Below are positions 47,366-56,204 of a stretch of 64,000 bases of DNA, piece by piece. The stretch is from contig NZ_KI632509.1 of assembly GCF_000504245.1 (NCBI RefSeq), positions 1,673,723 through 1,737,722 of the forward strand. The letters are read 5' to 3'. The notes beneath the pieces are model-generated. The model was not told where the DNA came from. It worked only from the letters and a program-made list of their open reading frames with translations, and searched no databases. Numbering within the stretch: the stretch's first letter is position 1; every line of letters begins with the position of its first letter. Source of the DNA: Haloechinothrix halophila YIM 93223 (GTDB lineage: Bacteria > Actinomycetota > Actinomycetes > Mycobacteriales > Pseudonocardiaceae). The position numbers were made by a program, and so were the translations under genes.

Positions 47366-48634
47366 GTGGGGCCTCGCGAATCGCGCAGGAACCGGGTCAC
47401 GATCCTGGCCGGAATCGCCGGACTGACCGGAATGGCGCTGATCCTCTACCTCGCTGTCTCGGCACATACCGGCTTGCCATGGCAAGAGACGACGACCGTC
47501 CGGGCGGCGTTCACTAGTACGGACAGCCTCATGGAGGGAAACGAGGTTCGGCAGAACAGCGTCCGGGTCGGCAGCGTAGCCGATATCGAGTACCGCGACG
47601 GCCGTGCGCTCGTCACTATGCAGCTGGACGGGGAACACGACGTCTATGCCGACGCTAGGGCGGAAATCTGGGACTTCTCCGCGCTGGGTGTCAAGTTCAT
47701 CGAGCTTTACCCCGGCAGCGCAACGGCTGGGGAGCTGCCTGGCCGCACTATTCCGGTTGCCAAGACGAAGAGTTCGGCGGATATACACGAACTGTTCGAC
47801 GTGCTCGACGAGCGCAGCAGGGCCGCGGCGACCAGTGCGATCCGCGAACTCGGCGGCGGTGCGGCGGGCCGGAGCCGCGACGTACGAGACTTCGTGCGGT
47901 CAATGCCGGATTTGGCGGATGATCTCGGGTCAGTGTCGATGACGCTGTCCTCGGACCAGACGAATCTCATCGGCATGCTACGCAGCGGAAATCAGCTCGC
48001 ATCCCGGTTCGCCGGGCGCAGCGAACAGATCAGTCGGCTGATTGAACAGGCTGACTCGACGTTACGAGCGTTGACAGTTGATGACGCCGATCCGTTGATG
48101 GCGTCGCTGCGTCAGCTGCCACCGGCACTGGACAGTCTGGACGGTGCTTTCGACGCGCTCGACCGACCGCTGTCCGACACGCGGTCAGCGGTCGCGCGGT
48201 TGCGTCCGGGCGCAAGGGCCTTGGCGCAGGCCGAGGACGACCTGCGCGGAGTGCTGCGGGAGTCCGTTGGCCCATTCGGGAAGGTGCCCGCGGTCGCCGA
48301 GCGAGCGACACCCGCTGTGGAGGACCTGACCGGTACCTTTGCCGACGCGCGACCGCTTGCCCACCAGGTCACACGAGCCTTCGACGATCTGGCCGCACCA
48401 CTGTCAGCGCTAGCGCCCTATGCGCCGGAGATGGGCCAGTTCTTCGTCAGGGGACACAGCTGGACCTCCCAGAGCATCGACGGCGTCAATTACGCCCGCC
48501 TTGGTATCGCGTCGCCGATGTTGCGGACGGCTGGCGGGCTGCTTGGGCCGTCAGCAGTCCCGCAGAACGTGTACCCGGAGCCAGGTGAGGCCGACCATGA
48601 CCGCGCCACCGGATTGCTGGGAGGCCCACGGTGA
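47366..48634 (+). CDS. mceC: Mce family protein MceC
   Basis: 422 residues from GTG 47366. N-terminal helix (TILAGIAGLTGMALILYLAV), MCE domain (VRAAFTSTDSLMEGNEVRQN), then a helical region. Its end overlaps mceD by ATGA. Subunit of the Mce import tube. Confidence 0.9.
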   Translation: MGPRESRRNRVTILAGIAGLTGMALILYLAVSAHTGLPWQETTTVRAAFTSTDSLMEGNEVRQNSVRVGSVADIEYRDGRALVTMQLDGEHDVYADARAEIWDFSALGVKFIELYPGSATAGELPGRTIPVAKTKSSADIHELFDVLDERSRAAATSAIRELGGGAAGRSRDVRDFVRSMPDLADDLGSVSMTLSSDQTNLIGMLRSGNQLASRFAGRSEQISRLIEQADSTLRALTVDDADPLMASLRQLPPALDSLDGAFDALDRPLSDTRSAVARLRPGARALAQAEDDLRGVLRESVGPFGKVPAVAERATPAVEDLTGTFADARPLAHQVTRAFDDLAAPLSALAPYAPEMGQFFVRGHSWTSQSIDGVNYARLGIASPMLRTAGGLLGPSAVPQNVYPEPGEADHDRATGLLGGPR

Positions 48635-50046
48635 AGATTGCCAGCAGCATGACGAAAGCGGTGAACAGCACGACAGCGAGCATCGCTTCCCGTACCGGGA
48701 TGTCCCAGCGGGCGATCGGCGGACTCCTGATCCTGGTGGCGTTCTTCGGGTTCATGTTCGCTCTCTACAACAAGGAGCGGATCGGCAACGTCGCGTCGCG
48801 CGTGTTCACTGACACGACGACGATCGAGGCGGAGTTCCCGCGTGCGTACAAGCTTCGTGACCACAAGAGCGATGTGAAGTTGGGTGGAGTCATCGTCGGG
48901 TCCACAACGGACGGTCGACCTTCTGGTGACGGCACGCTGATTGTCACGATGCAGGTGGACGGTGACGTCCGTGACAAGCTCGGTTCCGCGCCGTCAGCGA
49001 GCATCAGGCCGACCCTGCTGCTTGGTGGCAACTACTATGTTGACCTTCAACCGGGCGGGCGTGGCGAGTATGACGGCAGCCGGATTCCGGTGGAGCGTAC
49101 GTCGCTGCCGGTCGAACTTGATCGTGTACTGGACGCTGTGGGCGGTAAGGAAGCCAAAACGGGCATCCGAGCGTCGATCCGGCAGTTCGACCGCGTACTC
49201 GAGCAAGGCGGTACCGAGGCGATCCGGGATGTGTTGCGGAACGCGCCGGCCACATTGGACCCAGCCACCAAGGTCCTGCGCGGTGCTCTTGGCACGAGGC
49301 CGAATCGGGATCTGTCCGAACTGGTCACCGGTATGCATGCGACGGGGAAAGTTCTGACCGCGCGGTCCGGGCAGCTGCAGGAGATCATCACGTCGCTCCG
49401 GGCGAGTACCGCCTCGCTGGCAGCGGGGAGTGAACCGCTCGCCGCATCGGTCGGAACCCTGCCGGAGACACTTCGGGTGACGCGCGCGGGGTTGGCCGAC
49501 CTCAGGCCCACTCTGCGAAAGCTGTCCAGCACGGCAGACGAGTTCCGGCCAGCGGTCAACGAGCTCGATGGGATGCTGGCGAAGCTCAACCCGGTGCTGA
49601 AGCCAACCCTCGGGCTGCTCAACGATCTGAAACCCACGCTTGATGAGGCGCGGCCTCTTGTTCGGCGGCTGGTTCCGGCTACTAGCAAGGCGACCGGCGT
49701 GCTCTCCGACGTGACAGGTCCTGTGCTCAACCGCGTAGAAGGGCCGATCTCGGACACGGTGCTCTCGCCGTGGAGCGGCAAGGGACGCTACGCAGGCGGC
49801 GGTGCCAGCGGGAACCGGCTCTACGTCGAGCTCGGCTACCTGTTCAGCCGGGGAGCGGATGCGCTCAGCTGGAATGACGGGTCGGGTGGTCACTCAAGGC
49901 TTGCCGCTGGCATCGCGCCGAACTCGGTTAGTGGAATCGGGCAGCCTCTCGACATGCGGCAATATCTCGAGATGGTCGGGGCGCTCCCGCCAGGTTCGGT
50001 GAGCCAGAACGATCAGCGGGGAGCGGACGATGATTCGGGTAACTAG
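48631..50046 (+). CDS. mceD: Mce family protein MceD
   Basis: 471 residues. The first 28 residues are polar and precede the membrane helix (GGLLILVAFFGFMFALY). The MCE domain follows (IEAEFPRAYKLRDHKSDVKL), then a long helical region. It overlaps mceE by 17 bp. Subunit of the Mce import tube. Confidence 0.9.
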   Translation: MKIASSMTKAVNSTTASIASRTGMSQRAIGGLLILVAFFGFMFALYNKERIGNVASRVFTDTTTIEAEFPRAYKLRDHKSDVKLGGVIVGSTTDGRPSGDGTLIVTMQVDGDVRDKLGSAPSASIRPTLLLGGNYYVDLQPGGRGEYDGSRIPVERTSLPVELDRVLDAVGGKEAKTGIRASIRQFDRVLEQGGTEAIRDVLRNAPATLDPATKVLRGALGTRPNRDLSELVTGMHATGKVLTARSGQLQEIITSLRASTASLAAGSEPLAASVGTLPETLRVTRAGLADLRPTLRKLSSTADEFRPAVNELDGMLAKLNPVLKPTLGLLNDLKPTLDEARPLVRRLVPATSKATGVLSDVTGPVLNRVEGPISDTVLSPWSGKGRYAGGGASGNRLYVELGYLFSRGADALSWNDGSGGHSRLAAGIAPNSVSGIGQPLDMRQYLEMVGALPPGSVSQNDQRGADDDSGN

Positions 50047-51388
50047 AGACACAAAGGTGAGCAAGCGATTGTCCGTACGGCGGACCTGGGATCGGATCAG
50101 GACGGTTCCAGGGTTGGGACGCAACCTGACGCTCGTGATCGCGTTTCTCGCACTCGGTATGACGGCGTTGGGGGTGAATTTGGTGAACGCGCACTTCACG
50201 CCGCCCTGGTCGGACCGGTACGTCTTTGTCGCCGAGTTCGAGGACGCCGCTGGCAACAATGCTGAGGCCAAACATCTCGTCACCATCGCCGGTGTCGAGG
50301 TAGGGCAGATCGTCGATTGGGCGGTGAGCGACAGCGGGACGGCGCGCTTGACACTGAGCATTGAGCCGGGACATCAGATCTACGACAACGCGCGCGCCGT
50401 GATGCGTACGGTCAATCCGCTGAACCAGATGTATGTCGAGATCGAACCCGGTGGACCACCTGGTACGCCGTTGCCGGCTGGCGATACGTTGCCTGCCAGC
50501 CGGACCGAACGGGCGATCCAGCCCGATGAGGTGCTGAAGCATCTCGACGAGCGGTCACGGCGTGCACTGAGCGCCCTGCTTCGCGAGTCCGATGTGGCGC
50601 TGGCAAGGGCACCGGAACAGCTTCCCGATGGATTGCGCGCCACTGACGCGACAGTGCGTCATCTGAAGCCGGCATTAACCGCCTTGCAATCCCGCAGGGA
50701 CAAGCTCAGCGAACTCACCAGTGGCCTGTCACGAATCGCGCAGGCAGTCGGTGGAAATCAGGATCGTCTTACCAAGCTCGCCGATTCGGCGCAGCAAGCT
50801 TTGCGTGCGGTGCGACGCAACGACGACGAGCTGCGAGCCACCCTCGGTGAGCTGCCGGGGTTGAGCGACCAGCTGCGGCGGGCATTGGCCGGCACCCAAC
50901 AGCTCACGGACGAACTCGATCCCGTGCTGACCGACCTCGATGCCGCCAGCGACACGCTACCGTCGGCGCTGCACAGAACCGGTGAGCTCGCCGAGGAGCT
51001 GGGTCAGACGGTTGATAAGGCCACGCCCGTTGTGGCGAAGGCAAGGCCGTTGGCAGCCGACCTCCGGCCGTTGGTAGCCGACACCGACATGGCGTTGTCC
51101 GATGTACGGCCGGTAAGCAAGGGACTCCCACATGACACCGCGGTGCTCGAGTCGTACCTGACCGACCTTCAGGCGTTCGTGTACAACACCTCGTCGGTGT
51201 TCAGCCCGCGAGACGCACAGGGAACGATCATCCGCGGCCATGCTGTCGCGCCGGTGCCGGACGGGGGCGCTATCCCCGGCGTGCGAGGAGGCTACGCACC
51301 CACTCCTGAGGAAAGTGGAGTCGGTCGTTCGGGTCAGTCATCCGGCGGTGGCACGAGCAGCGCCGGAGCTAACGGACATGGCGGGTGA
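50030..51388 (+). CDS. mceE: Mce family protein MceE
   Basis: 452 residues from ATG 50030. N-terminal helix (LTLVIAFLALGMTALGVNLV), MCE domain (FVAEFEDAAGNNAEAKHLVT), helical region, Gly/Ser-rich tail. MceE of mycobacteria is usually a lipoprotein, but here no cysteine follows the helix, so it is probably anchored by the helix itself. It overlaps mceF by ATGA. Confidence 0.88.
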   Translation: MIRVTRDTKVSKRLSVRRTWDRIRTVPGLGRNLTLVIAFLALGMTALGVNLVNAHFTPPWSDRYVFVAEFEDAAGNNAEAKHLVTIAGVEVGQIVDWAVSDSGTARLTLSIEPGHQIYDNARAVMRTVNPLNQMYVEIEPGGPPGTPLPAGDTLPASRTERAIQPDEVLKHLDERSRRALSALLRESDVALARAPEQLPDGLRATDATVRHLKPALTALQSRRDKLSELTSGLSRIAQAVGGNQDRLTKLADSAQQALRAVRRNDDELRATLGELPGLSDQLRRALAGTQQLTDELDPVLTDLDAASDTLPSALHRTGELAEELGQTVDKATPVVAKARPLAADLRPLVADTDMALSDVRPVSKGLPHDTAVLESYLTDLQAFVYNTSSVFSPRDAQGTIIRGHAVAPVPDGGAIPGVRGGYAPTPEESGVGRSGQSSGGGTSSAGANGHGG

Positions 51389-52710
51389 TGAGGATGTCTA
51401 CCAGTACTTCTCCTATGTTGCGCACGGCTGTGGTACTCGCGTTCCTCGCCGCCACGGTCGGGGTCATCCTCTACCTGCTGTCCGGGACGGCGCTGCGAGT
51501 GCCGCTGCTGGACGAACCGCGTGGGTACGAGGTTGTCGTTACCCTCGATGATGCCGACAACCTGGCGACTGGCAGCCAGATCCGGACCGCGGGCGTCCAG
51601 ATCGGTGATGTGCAGTCAATCGAGCAAAGCGGCGATCACGTCCGGGTCGTCCTCTCCGTCTATTCCGATCACGCGCCGTGGCACGAGGGAGTGTCAGTCC
51701 GGGTCGGTGCGCGGTCACTGGTGGAGGAGACCTACCTGGACGTGCGGGACGGTACCGGTGAGCAGCTCTCGTCCGGGACCGTGTTGCCCGCGAGCGCGAT
51801 CGAACACAGCACCCAGCTGCGTGACGTACTCGCGAGCATGGACGGCAAGACCCGGAACCAATTGAGCGGACTGCTTCGATCCCTTGGTGCGGGCACCAAG
51901 GGCACCAGTGACCAGGTGGCGAATGTCCTCGCGGGGCTTGGTGACCTTGGCAGGGAGGGGCACACCGCGCTCGACGCGATCGAAGCACAGAGCGCCGACT
52001 TGCGGAAACTGGTTGGTCATACGCGGACCCTGCTCGACGCGCTGGACACCGGCGACGGGCAGTTGGCGACCATGGTCGACAACGCGCAGCGGCTGACGTC
52101 GGCCACCTCTGGTCAGCATCAGGCGCTGGCTGAGTCGATGCGACTGCTTCCCGATGTTGTAGACAGTTCTGGCGCGGCCGCGAATGCGCTCACCGAGCTG
52201 TCCGATTCGCTGGCTCCAGTCGCGCGAAATCTGGACAAGGCCGCTCCGCACCTCACCGCCGCGCTCCGCGAGCTCCCCGCCACCAGCGCTGACGTGCGAG
52301 GCATGCTGCCCGCCCTGTCCGGGGTGCTCGATCGGGCACCAGCGACTCTGGACCGCACGCCTCGGCTGTCGGAAGACGTGGGGGAGTTGACGCCCACGGC
52401 GATCACCATGTTGCGCGATGTGAACCCGATGCTGGCCTACCTCAAACCCTATGGGCCAGAAATCGCGGCCTGGTTCGCCAACTTCAACGCGATCTCCCGG
52501 TATACCTCCGAGTCTGGCGTGCACTACTTCCGCCTGATGCCATACCTGACCGATATGTCGGTCGTCTCGCCACTGGACACGCCGGGTGTGCTGTCGTACA
52601 AGAACCCGATGCCCAATCCGGGTGCTGGCGCTAACCCCGGCCCGTACGACCAGGAATACCCCAGGGTCGAGCGTGCCCCGGACCCACGTGGGAAGAACGA
52701 GCCTGAATGA
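51385..52710 (+). CDS. mceF: Mce family protein MceF
   Basis: 441 residues. N-terminal helix (TAVVLAFLAATVGVILYLLS), MCE domain (VVVTLDDADNLATGSQIRTA), helical region, and a proline-rich end. Its end overlaps the RND gene by ATGA. Sixth and last Mce subunit. Confidence 0.9.
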   Translation: MMRMSTSTSPMLRTAVVLAFLAATVGVILYLLSGTALRVPLLDEPRGYEVVVTLDDADNLATGSQIRTAGVQIGDVQSIEQSGDHVRVVLSVYSDHAPWHEGVSVRVGARSLVEETYLDVRDGTGEQLSSGTVLPASAIEHSTQLRDVLASMDGKTRNQLSGLLRSLGAGTKGTSDQVANVLAGLGDLGREGHTALDAIEAQSADLRKLVGHTRTLLDALDTGDGQLATMVDNAQRLTSATSGQHQALAESMRLLPDVVDSSGAAANALTELSDSLAPVARNLDKAAPHLTAALRELPATSADVRGMLPALSGVLDRAPATLDRTPRLSEDVGELTPTAITMLRDVNPMLAYLKPYGPEIAAWFANFNAISRYTSESGVHYFRLMPYLTDMSVVSPLDTPGVLSYKNPMPNPGAGANPGPYDQEYPRVERAPDPRGKNEPE

Positions 52711-55091
52711 GCGCGCGACCGAGTCGGCTCCGGTTTCGCGTCCGGATCAGCCGGTCCGGGCTCGTGAGGGTGCGGGCTCGGCTGCGGCGATTGCGGCTTC
52801 CGTCGAAGCGGCGGATCGCGGTTGGCCTTCTTGTGGTGGGGATCGCGTTCGGCGTAGCAGGCGGACTGCTCCAGGTGCGTACCGACACCGGCGTCGAGTC
52901 GTTCTTGCCCGCTGGCGACCCCGCCGTCCGGGCGCTGGAGGAAGCCGCTCGCTCATTTGGTGGCGATCCGATCGTGGTGATCGCCGAGTCGACAAGGAAG
53001 GATCTCCCGGAACAGGGCCTGCTGGCTCCCGCTCAGCTGCCCCAGTTGCTCCGCCTTGAGGGGGAGCTTTCCCAGCTCCCGGATGTGGCCGCGGTATACG
53101 GTCCGGCGACAGTTCTCAATCAGATCGCGGCCTCCGCGCAGAACATGCTGGCCACACTGTCCGGTAAGCGAGACGCCGCCAAGGAACGCGCTGAGCGGAG
53201 GGCAAAAGAACGGGGCGCATCGAAGGATGAGGTCGCCGCGGCGGGTGCCGTCGCGATGGAGCGGTTCGACAGCAGGTACGGCCGACTGCTGGTCACAGGG
53301 TTACCCGCTGGGTTGCCTACCCTGCGCAATCCGGCCTTCGTCGACCAGGTCATATTCGCTGACAACGGTGAACCGAAGGCGCGGTGGGACTTCGTCATCC
53401 CGCGTAGGGACACGGTGAGTATCCTGGTGCGCCCGAGGGCGGGCCTGGATCAGGCCGGTACCGAGCGTCTCGTCGCCGACGTCCGTGCCACACTCGCGGA
53501 CGCGTCGCTCGCGACGCGACGGGCCACGGTCACCGGCGTCCCCGTGGTTACCGCCGCGCTCGGGACCCAGGTGCGGCAGGAGATCCTGCTCGTCGGCGGG
53601 GCGGCGCTGGCCGCGGTGGCCGCCAGCTATCTGTTGGTTCCGTGGCTGCGGAAGCGGTGGCGTCGGTTGCTGCCACTCATGGCGACACTTACCGCGACCG
53701 CACTCGTGTTGTCGGGGTTCGGTTGGTTGGGCTGGCCGCTGTCGCTCGGGGTGATCGCGTTTCTGCCGATCCTGCTCGGCATCGCCAGCGATTTCCCCGC
53801 CTACCTCCTGAACGCCGTGAGCATCAGAAGAGTCGTCGCGGTGGCCGTGGCCAGTGCGGCGGCATTCGCATCGCTCGCGTTCTCGCCGATGCCCTTTGTC
53901 GGTGATCTCGGCCTGGCGTTGGCGGTCGGGCAATTGCTCGCGCTGGGCGTGGCGCTGTGGTACTTACGGTGCCGGCGACATGACAGCGCCGACGCCGAGG
54001 AAGAACGACCGTCCGGGCACACCGCAGGGCCAATGCCGGAGCGGGGCCGGAGCTCGGGGAGTCTGAATGTGTTCGCGCGCGGTGGCGCGCTGGTCTTGCT
54101 CGGTGCGGTGGCGATCTTCGGCTGGGTCTCGTTTGATCGGATGACCATCGAAGCGAATCCGATCCGGCTCGCCGACGGTATGTCAGAAGTCGCCGATATC
54201 CGGCACGCCGAGCGAGTCTTGGGAGCATCCGGCGAGCTGCAGTTGCTTGTCAGCGGTGACGTGGCAACTCCAGAAGCGTTGAACTGGATGAAGAAGGCAG
54301 AACAGAAGCTTGTCGTCGAGCACGGTGGCGACCTTCAGCCAATTCTGACCCCGCCAGGACTGCTGGATTTCCTTGGCTCGACACCGAGCCAGTCGCAGAT
54401 CCATGCGGGGCTGAGCTTGCTACCCGAGTACCTCACCCATGCGGTGATCCGCAGCGACGGGCGGCAGGCCGCGATGAGCTTTCGGCTCGGTGTGCAGGAC
54501 CTGGCTGATCAGAAGCGGCTCATCGAGCAGGTACGCGCCGGGCTTCCTCGTGCCCCGAAAGCGCTCGACGTCGAGGTCGTCGGCTTGTCTGCGGCGGCGT
54601 CTAGGGCATACGAGCTGATGTCAGCTGACCGGTACCTCACCAGCGGACTCGGCCTTGCTGGCGCGGGATTGGTGCTCCTGTTAGGGCTGGCCCGGCGCAC
54701 GGACGCGTTGCGCGCGGTACTCGCCGCGGTGCTGGCCGTCGGGTGGGGGCTGGCGTGCGCTTGGGCGCTTGATATCACCCTCACCCCGTTGACCATCGTG
54801 CTCGGGTCCTTGACGACCGCGATCGCCTGCGAGTATTCGGCGTTACTCGGCGCGGTGAACGTTCCGTCGGCGATGCGGTTGCGCCGGACCGTCGGTGTTG
54901 CCGCCCTGTCCGCCGCGCTGGGCTATCTCGCGCTGCTTCTCTCCGGCCTAGCGGTGCTCCGTGAATTCGGGGCGATGCTCGCCGGTGCCGTTGCCTTGTC
55001 CTACCTCGCCGCGATCGTGCTCGACCGGCTCCTGCCAGCGCGATCCAGCGTGCCGACCAGAGTGGAATCCGTGGCGAAGACGAGTGTCTAA
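52707..55091 (+). CDS. RND/MMPL-family membrane protein
   Basis: 794 residues with the two-fold RND plan. A first helix (about 33-55) is followed by an extracytoplasmic loop with coiled-coil character (TVLNQIAASAQNMLATLSG; RDAAKERAERRAKERGA). A helix group follows at about 290-430, with GVIAFLPILLGIASDFPAYL. The second half repeats this (helix near 450-472, loop 475-640, helices 645-780, with TIVLGSLTTAIACEYSALLG). MMPL proteins export lipids or siderophores in mycobacteria. Coupling to mceF by ATGA suggests it works with the Mce system, perhaps handling the same lipid. The cargo is unknown. Confidence 0.88.
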   Translation: MSARPSRLRFRVRISRSGLVRVRARLRRLRLPSKRRIAVGLLVVGIAFGVAGGLLQVRTDTGVESFLPAGDPAVRALEEAARSFGGDPIVVIAESTRKDLPEQGLLAPAQLPQLLRLEGELSQLPDVAAVYGPATVLNQIAASAQNMLATLSGKRDAAKERAERRAKERGASKDEVAAAGAVAMERFDSRYGRLLVTGLPAGLPTLRNPAFVDQVIFADNGEPKARWDFVIPRRDTVSILVRPRAGLDQAGTERLVADVRATLADASLATRRATVTGVPVVTAALGTQVRQEILLVGGAALAAVAASYLLVPWLRKRWRRLLPLMATLTATALVLSGFGWLGWPLSLGVIAFLPILLGIASDFPAYLLNAVSIRRVVAVAVASAAAFASLAFSPMPFVGDLGLALAVGQLLALGVALWYLRCRRHDSADAEEERPSGHTAGPMPERGRSSGSLNVFARGGALVLLGAVAIFGWVSFDRMTIEANPIRLADGMSEVADIRHAERVLGASGELQLLVSGDVATPEALNWMKKAEQKLVVEHGGDLQPILTPPGLLDFLGSTPSQSQIHAGLSLLPEYLTHAVIRSDGRQAAMSFRLGVQDLADQKRLIEQVRAGLPRAPKALDVEVVGLSAAASRAYELMSADRYLTSGLGLAGAGLVLLLGLARRTDALRAVLAAVLAVGWGLACAWALDITLTPLTIVLGSLTTAIACEYSALLGAVNVPSAMRLRRTVGVAALSAALGYLALLLSGLAVLREFGAMLAGAVALSYLAAIVLDRLLPARSSVPTRVESVAKTSV

Positions 55092-55108
55092 GAGCGAACG
55101 ACGGTGAC

Positions 55109-56200
55109 ATGGAGCTGAGAATGCCGAAACCACCAGTATCGAAATGGGTCAACCATGTCGCGGGGTGGAGCCGTCGCGCGGCCGCCGGAGGTTCCGCGCT
55201 GCTCTTTGGCGGGCGACGACGCGTCGTGACGATGGTCGTGGCCGCCACGATGCTGATGGGCGCCGCGAGCGCGATCGCGTACGACCGCATGACCGGATTA
55301 CCAGACGATGCGGCGCTACGCGTTGGCGAGCAGGTCGTCACCGAGGCAGAGCTCGAGGAACGGATTGATGCGCTGCGCGCGCTGTACGGAATACAACGGC
55401 CGTCCGAGGACAGCGAGAAAGCGGACGAGTTCCTACGCGACGCGGCCAAGGCTGTCGCGGTCGGCATCGTGCTGGACGACGTGGCCCGAGAGAAGGGGAT
55501 CGATATCTCGGACAAGGCTGCCAGGGACCGCCTCGCCGAGGTGATCGAGTCCACTTTCGGCGCAGCGGGACGTGACAAGTTCGTCGAGCTGCTCGGGCAG
55601 GTCGGCACGTCAGAGAAGGAGGTGCTTGCTGAGATCAAGCGGCAGCAGATCAGCAGTCGCCTACTCCGTGACGTGACATCGGACGTTGCGAACGTGACGA
55701 AAGAGGAGGTCCGTGCGGCGTTCACGCAGCGCGAGGACAAGCTGGTCACTCCGGAGCGGCGGCGACTGCGCAACATCGTGGTGAGCACCAAGGCGAAGGC
55801 GAAGAGGCTTCTCGGTAGGGCCGATGCTGGTGCCCGCTTTCCCGCGTTGGCGCGGAAGCATTCCCTCGATGGGAGGACCAGGGATGATGGTGGCGACCTC
55901 GGTTTCGTGAGCCGTGAACAGCTCGATAGCTCGTACGCCAAGGTCGCGTTCAACACCGCGAAGCAGGACTACTTCGGACCGGTACGCACCGAGCACGGGT
56001 GGAATGTGGGCAAGGTGGTCGCGGTTCGTGCCGAGCGAAAGCTGTCCTTTTCGGAGATTGAGAGCAACCTGCGGGAGCAGTTGCGCTCCGAACGGGAGCT
56101 GGATGCCTGGCACACCTGGTTGACCACGAAGCTTCGGGAGGCCGATGTGGAGTATGCTGACAGGTTTCGGCCACCCGAACCGGAGGCACCACCGGAGTAG
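55109..56200 (+). CDS. Parvulin-type peptidyl-prolyl cis-trans isomerase, membrane-anchored
   Basis: 363 residues. One membrane helix at about residues 40-60 (VVTMVVAATMLMGAASAIAY), a SurA-N-like helical part (about 70-205; VLDDVAREKGIDISDKAARD), then a PpiC domain from about 210 to 310 (RRRLRNIVVSTKAKAKRLL, GDLGFVSREQLDSSYAKVAF). It would fold or hold extracytoplasmic proteins, plausibly the Mce subunits. It lies 17 bp after the RND gene in the place where other mce operons often have mas genes. The start ATG 55109 is not certain; ATG 55121 is close. It converges on the LuxR-type gene 4 bp beyond. Confidence 0.85.
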   Translation: MELRMPKPPVSKWVNHVAGWSRRAAAGGSALLFGGRRRVVTMVVAATMLMGAASAIAYDRMTGLPDDAALRVGEQVVTEAELEERIDALRALYGIQRPSEDSEKADEFLRDAAKAVAVGIVLDDVAREKGIDISDKAARDRLAEVIESTFGAAGRDKFVELLGQVGTSEKEVLAEIKRQQISSRLLRDVTSDVANVTKEEVRAAFTQREDKLVTPERRRLRNIVVSTKAKAKRLLGRADAGARFPALARKHSLDGRTRDDGGDLGFVSREQLDSSYAKVAFNTAKQDYFGPVRTEHGWNVGKVVAVRAERKLSFSEIESNLREQLRSERELDAWHTWLTTKLREADVEYADRFRPPEPEAPPE

Positions 56201-56204
56201 TGGG

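Noticed and set aside
54781-55956. Minus-strand open frame of 391 codons
   Set aside because: Antisense to the RND and isomerase genes; serine/arginine-rich and without domains.
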